Below the pieces are notes generated by a model that was not told the origin of the DNA, searched no databases, and saw only the letters and a list, made by a program, of their open reading frames with translations. Positions 15,053 through 21,295 of a stretch of DNA of 21,295 nt are shown one piece after another (within the stretch, counting starts at the first letter, position 1; every line of letters begins with the position of its first letter). A program made the position numbers and the translations under genes. The stretch comes from Actinomycetota bacterium (GTDB lineage Bacteria; Actinomycetota; Actinomycetes; Nanopelagicales; Nanopelagicaceae): the NCBI GenBank assembly GCA_009702845.1, contig WLHG01000004.1, positions 1 through 21,295 on the forward strand, read 5' to 3'.

Positions 15053-15901
15053 GTGGCCGTAAAGAAGAAGAGCGCAGCCAAGAAGGTTGCCAAGAAGGCA
15101 CCTGCAAAGCGTGCAGTTAAAAAGACTGCAAAAAAGAGCGTTGCTAAAAAGGCAACCGCAAAGCGTGCGGTTAAGAAAACTGCAAAAAAGAGCGTTGCTA
15201 AAAAGGCGACGGCAAAGCGCGTTGTAAAGAAGGCGACTGCTAAGAAATCAGCGGTTAAGAAAAAGGTTGCCAAGAAGGCACCTGCAAAGCGTGCAGTAAA
15301 GAAGTCCTCAGCGCCGGCAGTTGTTGCAGTTTCAACAACTCCGATTGCACCAGTGGCTCCAAAGCCAGTTGTGTTAGCACCAAAGCCAGTTGCAGCTCCT
15401 AAGCAGGGCACATCAGGCCGTGTAGTTTTCTTGGTCGTTGCAGGAATTGTAATTCTCGCAGCGATCGTGTGGTCGAAGTCGGCAGATAAGAGTGATGATG
15501 ATGCATCTCCTGCCCCATCGATCTCTCAATCTGCAGAGCCAACTGAGTCTGCAACTGCAGAGCCAACTGAGTCTGCAACTGCAGAGCCAACTGAGGCGGC
15601 AACTGCCGTTACGGCGGTAGAGGCGCCAACTAAGTTTGTGGCTCTTAAGAGCGCCGATGGATTGAAGCTTCGATGGATTGCTCCAATGGCAGTAGATGGA
15701 TTGACTGGATTTAATGTTGAAATTCGCGCTAACGGACTCGGTGATTGGGTAACAATTGCAACGGTTCCAGCCGATCAGCTGACACAGAATGTTGCGAAGA
15801 GTGGTGATGCCGGATGGACACAGTTCCGAGTGACATCTGTTTACTCTGATGGACAAGTAGCATCAGCTACAGTCTTTGGAATACCTGGTGAGTTTAAGTA
15901 A
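15053..15901 (+). CDS. Membrane protein with histone-H1-like lysine-rich cytoplasmic arm
   Basis: This 282-residue protein of unknown function has four regions. Residues 4-86 are a lysine/alanine repeat arm like AlgP, Hc1 or histone H1, with two exact 18-residue repeats at 21-38 and 39-56. Residues 87-120 are Pro/Ala-rich. A single membrane helix (123-140) follows, preceded by positive charge. Residues 141-188 form an acidic Ser/Thr/Pro/Glu linker with an eight-residue repeat (AEPTESAT). Residues about 190-282 look like a fibronectin III-type beta sandwich. By the positive-inside rule the basic arm faces the cytoplasm, where it could bind DNA or RNA, and the C-terminal domain faces outward. 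The start is GTG 15053 behind AAGGAG. A terminator follows. The domain calls are visible; the DNA-tethering role is inference. Confidence 0.75.
   Translation: MAVKKKSAAKKVAKKAPAKRAVKKTAKKSVAKKATAKRAVKKTAKKSVAKKATAKRVVKKATAKKSAVKKKVAKKAPAKRAVKKSSAPAVVAVSTTPIAPVAPKPVVLAPKPVAAPKQGTSGRVVFLVVAGIVILAAIVWSKSADKSDDDASPAPSISQSAEPTESATAEPTESATAEPTEAATAVTAVEAPTKFVALKSADGLKLRWIAPMAVDGLTGFNVEIRANGLGDWVTIATVPADQLTQNVAKSGDAGWTQFRVTSVYSDGQVASATVFGIPGEFK
15113..15220 (+). repeat. 54-bp tandem repeat coding for lysine-rich units
   Basis: Two near-identical 54-bp units (15113-15166 and 15167-15220) encode the same 18 residues. Differences are few and confined to third codon positions. Related segments flank them (15080-15112 and 15260-15300). 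Confidence 0.85.
15533..15604 (+). repeat. 24-bp tandem repeat, three copies
   Basis: The 24-bp unit beginning GCAGAGCCAACTGAG occurs at 15533-15556, 15557-15580 and 15581-15604. The first two are identical; the third differs at a few bases. It encodes the acidic AEPTE(S/A)AT linker outside the membrane helix. Confidence 0.9.
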
Positions 15902-15912
15902 AGTTGTAATTA

Positions 15913-15950
15913 ATAAACCCTCACGCATTGCGTGGGGGTTTATTTTTTTA
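15913..15950. terminator. Strong terminator between convergent genes
   Basis: A 15-bp stem (AATAAACCCTCACGC at 15913-15927, GCGTGGGGGTTTATT at 15931-15945, one G-U pair) has a three-base loop and ends in a T-run to 15950. It terminates the lysine-rich membrane protein gene and may also serve the opposing acyltransferase gene ending at 15963. Confidence 0.9.
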
Positions 15951-15962
15951 AGCTTTGTGAGT

Positions 15963-17714
15963 TTAGAGTTTGCTTGATATTGAATCGACATATGCACGAA
16001 CGCCTGCCGGTACAAGGTGGACACCATCTGGAGCAAAATACTCGGGATGACCAGATGAAATAGCATTCCAATCAATTAGCTCTGCGCCAAATAATTCGGC
16101 GTAGCGCGCGATGAGGAGATTATTCTCGTCCCGCCATCCACGTGGCACAGCGGTATTTACGACAATAATTTTGGGTTGATCTTTAACCGCCTCGAAGAGC
16201 GCGGCAACTTCTGCCTCGGAGAGCTTGTTATTGTTGCCTAAATTGAAGATAACCGTTGATCCCACAACATTCAATTTATCGTTGAGCATTACATCTATTA
16301 ACTCAGGGGCTTGGCGACCGACTCTAGCGTTAATGAGCTTGATATGGCTACGACCTTCCAACTCGTAGCGGATACCTAGGATGACAGAGTCGCCAGTAAC
16401 CCATAATCCATGGGTAGTAGTGGGTGCAACATCGGGGGTAGAGATTTCGGGGCTCTGTGAAAGCTCTTCCTTCACTGTTGCCATTGCGCGGTCACTATCG
16501 CTGATTGCACGAGTACTAATGAGAGAGATTATTAAAAGAGTTGAAAAAATGCAGATGCCAAGCAGAGATTTTTGTCGTATCTGTACTCTCTTTGTGCGGT
16601 ACTTCATCCCCTTAAACCAGTATTCAACTAATCCACTTCGGATGGGAAGTTCAACAAATCGTAGAGAGATATCGGCCAAGGCAAAGACAATGAGAATTCG
16701 AAGAGCGGTCAACGCCCATGCAGAGCCCTCAATATCTACGGCAGGACGGGTTAGCTGAAATACAACCCAGTGCCATAAGTAAATTGAGTATGAGCGCTCC
16801 CCGATCCATACGGCAACCTTGCTGCTGAGTAGTGGAGCAAAGCGAGAAGCTGGGTGAACTATCGAAGTAATAATTGCGCAACCAAAAATTCCAGCTAAAG
16901 GAAATGCTAATTTATAGAGGGTTGGGTCGGTCTCATCAATGAAGAGAAAAGTTGCAATCATTCCGATAAAGCCGAAGACTCCGATTCCATCGATAAAATC
17001 CTGCGCCCGTTTTTCAACATCCTCTTTTAGATTTTGAGGAATCCAACTAACGGCTAAGGCCGCACCCAGAAACAAACCAATACTGTGCGTATCTGTACCA
17101 AAATAGACATGGCTGATTTGCGAGGTACTTGCGGCATCGACTTGAAAGGAGACAACGAGGAGAGTAATTCCAGAGACTGCTGCGATAAAAAGCGCAGCGC
17201 CAGGGATTTTCTTTTTGCCTAAGTAACGGACAGTCAAAAGCAATATCAATGGCCATAAAAGGTAGAACTGAGCTTCTACGCCGAGAGACCACGTATGTTG
17301 CAAAAGAGGGGCGCGTGAAATTGAATCAAAGTAATCAGTGTGGCGAAAAACCAACCACCAGTTCATTACGCCTAATAGCGAAAATGGCGAGTCACTGACA
17401 AAGCGGCGCATGGTTTCAGGTGCCCAGATGCCGATATAGATTGATGTAGCAATGATCATGAATACAAGAGGGGGAAAGAGACGTCGTATGCGCGCCTTGT
17501 AGAAAGCTCGAAGGTCTAGGCCGCCACTGCGTGCGATTGAATCAAGCAGTAAGCGAGTAATGACATAGCCAGAGATTACAAAGAAGAGATCGACACCTAG
17601 GAAGCCACCAGGTATCCAAGTAAATCCCAAGTGATAAAGCATGACAGCAACGACTGCCAGACCACGCAGTCCATCGATGGCAGGGATGTATCGGATACCT
17701 CGAGCTGTGGCCAT
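15963..17714 (-). CDS. Acyltransferase 3 (OafA/OatA type) with C-terminal SGNH domain
   Basis: This 583-residue integral membrane enzyme probably O-acetylates a cell-envelope glycan such as peptidoglycan or surface polysaccharide. The N-terminal AT3 domain (about 1-400) has roughly ten hydrophobic segments and the R-x10-H motif (Arg17, His28 in DGLRGLAVVAVMLYH), followed by GVDLFFVISGYVITRLL. After one more membrane helix (about 385-402) comes an external SGNH esterase-like domain: Gly-Asp-Ser at 441-443, the LGNNN block and Asp563/His566 in PDGVHL, so the catalytic triad is complete. This two-domain architecture is that of OatA. The ATG at 17714 lies six bases after the coiled-coil gene and lacks a strong ribosome binding site, so the two are likely one operon. 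The acceptor glycan is not identifiable. Confidence 0.9.
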   Translation of the reverse strand: MATARGIRYIPAIDGLRGLAVVAVMLYHLGFTWIPGGFLGVDLFFVISGYVITRLLLDSIARSGGLDLRAFYKARIRRLFPPLVFMIIATSIYIGIWAPETMRRFVSDSPFSLLGVMNWWLVFRHTDYFDSISRAPLLQHTWSLGVEAQFYLLWPLILLLTVRYLGKKKIPGAALFIAAVSGITLLVVSFQVDAASTSQISHVYFGTDTHSIGLFLGAALAVSWIPQNLKEDVEKRAQDFIDGIGVFGFIGMIATFLFIDETDPTLYKLAFPLAGIFGCAIITSIVHPASRFAPLLSSKVAVWIGERSYSIYLWHWVVFQLTRPAVDIEGSAWALTALRILIVFALADISLRFVELPIRSGLVEYWFKGMKYRTKRVQIRQKSLLGICIFSTLLIISLISTRAISDSDRAMATVKEELSQSPEISTPDVAPTTTHGLWVTGDSVILGIRYELEGRSHIKLINARVGRQAPELIDVMLNDKLNVVGSTVIFNLGNNNKLSEAEVAALFEAVKDQPKIIVVNTAVPRGWRDENNLLIARYAELFGAELIDWNAISSGHPEYFAPDGVHLVPAGVRAYVDSISSKL

Positions 17715-17720
17715 AACTAA

Positions 17721-18530
17721 CTACTTACGTGAGGCGGATTTCTTTGCAGCAGATTTCTTTACTGGCTTCTTTGCTGCTTTCTTTGGTGCACTGATAGCCG
17801 TTTTGGTGCGCTCACTCGTTACTCTTATTGGCCCAGTATCAATAATCGTATTATCTGAATTTAAATTCTCTACAACGCTCTTTTGCAATTCAGCTAAATG
17901 ATTAAATGCCGTTTCTAACCGGGAACGAGATTGGAGAATTGCAGCCTGAGCCGAATCTAAAGACTGCGTCTGAATTCGGTAAAGGCGCTCAGCCTCTGCC
18001 ATTACGCCTGTAAGCCACTGGCGATAGTTAGATACTTCATTTGTGGCATCACCGATGATTCGCTCACCTTCGCGACGAGCGGCATTTGCTAGCGCTGCAA
18101 CTTCACGCTTCTTAGACTCGAAGAGCGCATCAGCCTCGGCTTCAGCAGCAGCAACCATTTGCCCGGCTTCATCTTCGGCAGTTGAAATATATTTGCGCCC
18201 ACGGCTCTCAGCACTGTTAAGAATTGCACGGGCCTTTGCATCTGCCGCTTCAATTTCCTCTGTTGTTATGCGATTGGTCTCGGCTACCAAGCGCGAAGAT
18301 ATTGCATGGGCTTTGCTCTCTCGCGCCTGTGCAGACTTAATCATCGCCATTGCAGTCTCTGTGGCGAGGATTTCAAACTCTTCTTTGCTCAAACCTGTAA
18401 TGTCACGGCGTGAGCGCAGATCGGCTAACTGAGATTCAAGTTCACGGATGCGATCAACTGAAGAGGGCTGATTCGGTTCTTCACCCTTGAAGCCGACCCA
18501 GTTAAGGAAACTACTCTTCTCAGCCACCAT
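17721..18530 (-). CDS. Coiled-coil protein with lysine-rich C-terminal tail (DivIVA-like?)
   Basis: This protein of about 270 residues is almost entirely helical. A short N-terminal region precedes one coiled-coil segment near 25-60, followed by a long Ala/Glu-rich coiled coil (about 65-225) and a tail of KKAAKKPVKKSAAKK type. It resembles actinobacterial DivIVA/Wag31- or FilP-like scaffold proteins in composition, but the N-terminal DivIVA membrane-binding motif is not evident, so the family is uncertain. The basic tail could bind nucleic acid or the membrane. The start is uncertain: GTG 18539, ATG 18530 or GTG 18527 are all in frame, and a GGGG stretch favours 18530 or 18527. It is six bases upstream of the envelope acyltransferase, which hints at a cell-wall or pole-related role (inference). 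Confidence 0.7.
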   Translation of the reverse strand: MVAEKSSFLNWVGFKGEEPNQPSSVDRIRELESQLADLRSRRDITGLSKEEFEILATETAMAMIKSAQARESKAHAISSRLVAETNRITTEEIEAADAKARAILNSAESRGRKYISTAEDEAGQMVAAAEAEADALFESKKREVAALANAARREGERIIGDATNEVSNYRQWLTGVMAEAERLYRIQTQSLDSAQAAILQSRSRLETAFNHLAELQKSVVENLNSDNTIIDTGPIRVTSERTKTAISAPKKAAKKPVKKSAAKKSASRK

Positions 18531-18576
18531 GCACCCCACAGTTCATTGGAATAGAGCCTTAGGTTAGAGCAAGGCC

Positions 18577-19221
18577 TTACTTACTGTAAATCGCCACAGA
18601 AATCGCCACATACTGCGATATCCACGCTGCAAGTACAAATATATGGAATAGCTCGTGGAAGCCGAAGTACTTAGCCTCACGTCCGGGGCGTTTAAGGGCG
18701 TAAAAAATCGCTCCAACAGAGTAGAAGAGGCCACCGATGATGACGGGAAGTAAGACCCAAAGACCACCCGCACGGTAGAGCTGAGGCATGTATGCAACGG
18801 CGACCCAGCCAAGTAGCAAGTAGTTGGCAACATAGAGCCAACGAGGTGCACCTAACCAAAAGATTCGCATCGCAACTCCAGCGGCTGCGCCTACCCACAC
18901 AACCGATAGGAGAATTGTTCGATCACGTCCTTCTAAGAGCGTGACGGCAAAAGGCGTATAGGAGCCCGCAATAAGTAAGTTGATATTTGCATGATCAAAG
19001 CGCCGCCAGATTTTCTTTTTTGAAGGAGACCAAGGAACGCGGTGATAAACAGCTGAAACACTAAACAACAAAATTGCAGTCACTGAGTAAATTGCAACTG
19101 CAAACTTAAGTGATTCCTTGCTTAAGATGAACAACACTAATGAAGCGATAATAACAACGGGTGTTGCTCCTAGGTGAAACCAACCTCGAAGCTTTGGTGG
19201 TGCAACTGGTTGTTGAGTCAT
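18577..19221 (-). CDS. Hemolysin III / PAQR family membrane protein
   Basis: This 214-residue protein has seven hydrophobic segments and the family's conserved polar residues: S-A-V-Y-H-R (His near 60), F-D-H-A-N-I (Asp-His near 77) and the C-terminal G-F-H-E-L-F-H-I motif. These form the zinc site of PAQR/HlyIII hydrolase-like proteins. The bacterial members are often called hemolysin III, but actual haemolysis is rarely shown; a membrane-lipid or homeostatic role is more likely. The start at ATG 19221 has no ribosome binding site and is preceded at six bases by TAGGCT. It follows the MFS gene by 38 bases. Confidence 0.92.
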   Translation of the reverse strand: MTQQPVAPPKLRGWFHLGATPVVIIASLVLFILSKESLKFAVAIYSVTAILLFSVSAVYHRVPWSPSKKKIWRRFDHANINLLIAGSYTPFAVTLLEGRDRTILLSVVWVGAAAGVAMRIFWLGAPRWLYVANYLLLGWVAVAYMPQLYRAGGLWVLLPVIIGGLFYSVGAIFYALKRPGREAKYFGFHELFHIFVLAAWISQYVAISVAIYSK

Positions 19222-19227
19222 GCGCTA

Positions 19228-19233
19228 AGCCTA
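19228..19233 (-). promoter_or_regulatory. -10 box, predicted leaderless promoter of the HlyIII gene
   Basis: TAGGCT on the minus strand is followed by TAGCGC and the ATG at 19221. The -35 region is weak. The spacing equals that of the argF and MFS promoters. Confidence 0.4.
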
Positions 19234-19259
19234 CGGCTAATTTTCGCCATCCTGGCTCT

Positions 19260-20486
19260 TTAGCCCTGGACTTGAATTGAGCGCAGGTCTCGAACTGACT
19301 TTACAAGCAGCGCCAATAGGGCTGAAACTAGGGTGATGCCACCGGTGACAAATAGAACGGTGTGTACTCCGTAGTACATCGCTAATGGGCCAGCTACAAC
19401 GATTCCTATTGGGGCAAGTGCAAAAGATCCAAAGGCATCATAGGCAGTGACCCGAGAGAATGACTCTTCGGGTATATGCGTCTGCAATGCAGTGCTCCAA
19501 TTAACCATAAAAATCTCAATCGCAATTCCAGCGATGAATGCTCCGCAGAGGGTTAATGCAAGTGGGCTCTTGAATGCCAGAGCGAAATCCCAGGCCGCTG
19601 ACATTGCGATAACTATCATTGCAAAAAAGAGAGGCCGATTTATATGAACTCTTAAGGCGATAAATCCACCGCAGATCATTCCCACAGTTAAGCTCGCTAA
19701 ATTAAATGACCAGTTGCGGGGGCCATTGGCATTTTCATTGAATGCAAGGGGTCCCAAGACCTGAAGCATCGCTTCAAAGCATGCGTTGATACCTGTGAAG
19801 ATGATAACAATTGCAACAACCCAGGGACGAGATTTAAATTCGAACCACCCATCTTTCAACTCAGCAAAGACAGTAGTGCGCTCGCGATGTTCCATAGGAG
19901 GCACATCCAAGCGCCAGACTAAAATACCAGCGGTTAAGAATGAAAGTGCATCAACTAATAATGCCCAACCCGATCCAAATAGGGTGACAAGGGTGCCACC
20001 CATAAGCGCCCCAACAACATAGCCAAAGTTGCTGAGCAGTCCAACGACTGCGTTTCCATCTTTGAGTTTCTCCTTAGGGAGAATTGCAGGTAGTACGCCT
20101 GACATTGCTGGCCACCACATTGCATTGAGAACTCCAAAGAGAAGGCCCATCACCATAAGGAGAGGGACCGAAGCGAAGCCAAAGATAAAGGAAACTGCAC
20201 TTATTGCGACAAAACTACTGCCTAAAATATCTGTACCACCGACGATTCGGTTACGTTTAAAGCGATCGCCGATTACACCACCAAAGAGCATAAGCGCCAC
20301 CATCGGGAAAATTCTGGCGGACATCACAAGACTTAAATCTTTCCCGGTTGATCCTTCAAGACTTAGTACACCATAGGCAAGGGCGATTGGAGATAATCCA
20401 TTTCCAACATTAGATATAAATCGCGCCATAATTAACCGCACAAAACCCCGGTGCACACTGAGTTCGCGGAGCTGGCTTGTAATCAC
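19260..20486 (-). CDS. MFS transporter (EntS/MFS_3-like exporter)
   Basis: This 408-residue protein has about ten to twelve membrane segments and is typical of the actinobacterial multidrug or siderophore exporter branch of the major facilitator superfamily. The opening F-V-R-L-I-M-A-R-F-I-S-N-V-G-N-G-L-S-P-I-A segment and the loop 2-3 motif G-G-V-I-G-D-R-F-K-R-N-R (the G-x-x-x-D-R-x-x-R motif A) are clear; NAMWWPAMSGVLPAILP is characteristic of the MFS_3 group. The substrate is unknown. The start is GTG 20486, with a TATGCT hexamer six bases upstream and no ribosome binding site. It is divergent from the DUF885 gene, with 51 bases between the starts. Confidence 0.9.
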   Translation of the reverse strand: MITSQLRELSVHRGFVRLIMARFISNVGNGLSPIALAYGVLSLEGSTGKDLSLVMSARIFPMVALMLFGGVIGDRFKRNRIVGGTDILGSSFVAISAVSFIFGFASVPLLMVMGLLFGVLNAMWWPAMSGVLPAILPKEKLKDGNAVVGLLSNFGYVVGALMGGTLVTLFGSGWALLVDALSFLTAGILVWRLDVPPMEHRERTTVFAELKDGWFEFKSRPWVVAIVIIFTGINACFEAMLQVLGPLAFNENANGPRNWSFNLASLTVGMICGGFIALRVHINRPLFFAMIVIAMSAAWDFALAFKSPLALTLCGAFIAGIAIEIFMVNWSTALQTHIPEESFSRVTAYDAFGSFALAPIGIVVAGPLAMYYGVHTVLFVTGGITLVSALLALLVKSVRDLRSIQVQG

Positions 20487-20492
20487 GTGGCT

Positions 20493-20498
20493 AGCATA
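20493..20498 (-). promoter_or_regulatory. -10 box, predicted leaderless promoter of the MFS gene
   Basis: TATGCT on the minus strand is followed by AGCCAC and the GTG start at 20486. In the divergent DUF885 direction a weaker TATGAA (20526-20531) also lies six bases before its ATG. Confidence 0.45.
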
Positions 20499-20537
20499 TC
20501 TATCGACAAAGGCTTCTAACGCTGATATGAATGCCCA

Positions 20538-21295
20538 ATGACATTTAGATCTGAGATTTTCGAAATTAGTGATGTTTTCATTGATGAGGCCGCAGCCCTA
20601 AGCCCAATGGATTGCACCTATCTAGGTAATGGTTTGAATCAAGGCAAGCTCGATGATTTTTCAATCGCAGGAGCGGAAATTATCGCGAGTCTTATTCGCC
20701 GGACTTTGAAAAAATTAGAATTAATGCAGCCAATCGATGAAATTGATCGCATAGCAAAATCAGTGATGACCGAGCGCCTGGAATCTGGTCTTGAACTTCA
20801 TGAGAGCCAAGAGGGATTTGTACTCTGGAATGTTCTTACTTCGCCGCCTTCTAATATTCGTTCAATTTTTGAATTGATGGCAAGAGATAGCGCGCAGGAT
20901 TTTGAGAATATCGCTAGCCGTTTACATGCAGTTGAAACTGCGCACGCACAATGGATTCAAACTATTAGTACAGTCGCAAAGGCAGGGAAAACAACTGCCC
21001 AACGCCAAGTACGTGGAGTCATCGAGCAGTTGGAAAGCTATGCAAATGGTGGATACAGCCAGATGTGTAGAGGTTTTGATCCGGCTGGAGAGTATCCAGC
21101 CATGCATAGCGCTGCAAAAATCGCCGAGAAGTCCTCTGCTCAAACCGCGCAGTACTTGAAGAACGAGTATATGAAGATCGCCACTCCTGAGGATGCAGTG
21201 GGTGCCGAGCGTTATGCGGTGTGGGCACGATATTTCACCGGAGCGAAGTTGGATTTGCGCGCTACATATGAGTGGGGAATAGCTGATTTAAGAGC
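20538..21295 (+). CDS. DUF885 family protein, 5' part
   Basis: The frame opened by ATG 20538 stays open to the window edge (252 complete codons), so this is a gene cut by the border. It reads MTFRSEIFEISDVFIDEAAA and continues with SPMDCTYLGN, KLDDFSIAG, F-D-P-A-G-E-Y-P and the T-Y-E-W-G-x-x-D-L segment near the edge, all matching DUF885 proteins. These are about 550 residues long and carry a metal-peptidase-like HExxH motif in the part missing here. Most are cytoplasmic or exported hydrolase-like proteins of unknown substrate; no signal peptide is present. An ATG at 20527 opens only a five-codon frame. Confidence 0.85.
   Translation, partial: MTFRSEIFEISDVFIDEAAALSPMDCTYLGNGLNQGKLDDFSIAGAEIIASLIRRTLKKLELMQPIDEIDRIAKSVMTERLESGLELHESQEGFVLWNVLTSPPSNIRSIFELMARDSAQDFENIASRLHAVETAHAQWIQTISTVAKAGKTTAQRQVRGVIEQLESYANGGYSQMCRGFDPAGEYPAMHSAAKIAEKSSAQTAQYLKNEYMKIATPEDAVGAERYAVWARYFTGAKLDLRATYEWGIADLR

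Noticed and set aside
15533..15604. Short regular repeats resembling a CRISPR array
   Set aside because: The units are directly abutting without spacers and are in frame within a coding sequence.
14944..15856. Long minus-strand frames opposite the lysine-rich protein gene
   Set aside because: Their repetitive Ala/Phe/Thr or Leu/Gln-rich sequences are shadows of the coding tandem repeats.

Overview
The window looks like a piece of a chromosome from a moderate-GC actinobacterium. Several families in it are essentially actinobacterial: DUF3039, DUF2017 beside clpS, a 13E12/DUF222 HNH protein, and lysine/alanine-rich 'KKAAKK' tails. Compact spacing, overlapping genes, apparently leaderless promoters and the moderate GC would suit a small-genome freshwater lineage (Nanopelagicales/acI type), but low-GC Microbacteriaceae cannot be excluded. 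This placement is inference. No phage, plasmid, IS element or CRISPR array was seen.

Layout. 1-195: 3' part of tmRNA (ssrA) with its terminator. 265-840 (-): RDD membrane protein. 1095-1655 (+): YceI protein behind a promoter with two large palindromes. 1741-2771 (-): GNAT acetyltransferase coupled to a small three-helix membrane protein. 2888-4369 (-): DUF222-HNH protein. 4567-5655 (-): pirin, whose promoter has the same palindromic operator as yceI. 5928-9695 (-): argF followed by the three-gene proton-translocating transhydrogenase operon pntAa-pntAb-pntB and a clear terminator.

9749-14997 (+): DUF3039, a secreted GH18-like protein, clpS, DUF2017, murI, rph and rdgB. The first four are almost contiguous (2 nt, 2 nt, 4 nt overlap). 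15053-15901 (+): a membrane protein with a histone-H1-like lysine-rich cytoplasmic arm, ending at a strong terminator. 15963-18530 (-): OatA-type acyltransferase-SGNH protein and an upstream coiled-coil protein, also with a lysine-rich tail. 18577-20486 (-): HlyIII/PAQR-type membrane protein and an MFS exporter. 20538-end (+): DUF885 protein, cut by the window edge.

The most informative signals are non-coding. First, yceI and pirin share a promoter layout in which a TAGTTGAA-nn-TTCAACTA inverted repeat fills the 17-bp spacer between -35 and -10. This points to one MarR-type repressor (not encoded here) controlling both. Second, at least six genes have a TAnnnT hexamer 6-7 nt before the start codon and no ribosome binding site, which predicts leaderless transcripts. 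The most unusual protein is the membrane-anchored one with the histone-like arm. The rest is largely housekeeping: redox balance (pnt), arginine synthesis (argF), peptidoglycan precursor supply (murI), RNA and nucleotide quality control (rph, rdgB) and protein turnover (ssrA, clpS).
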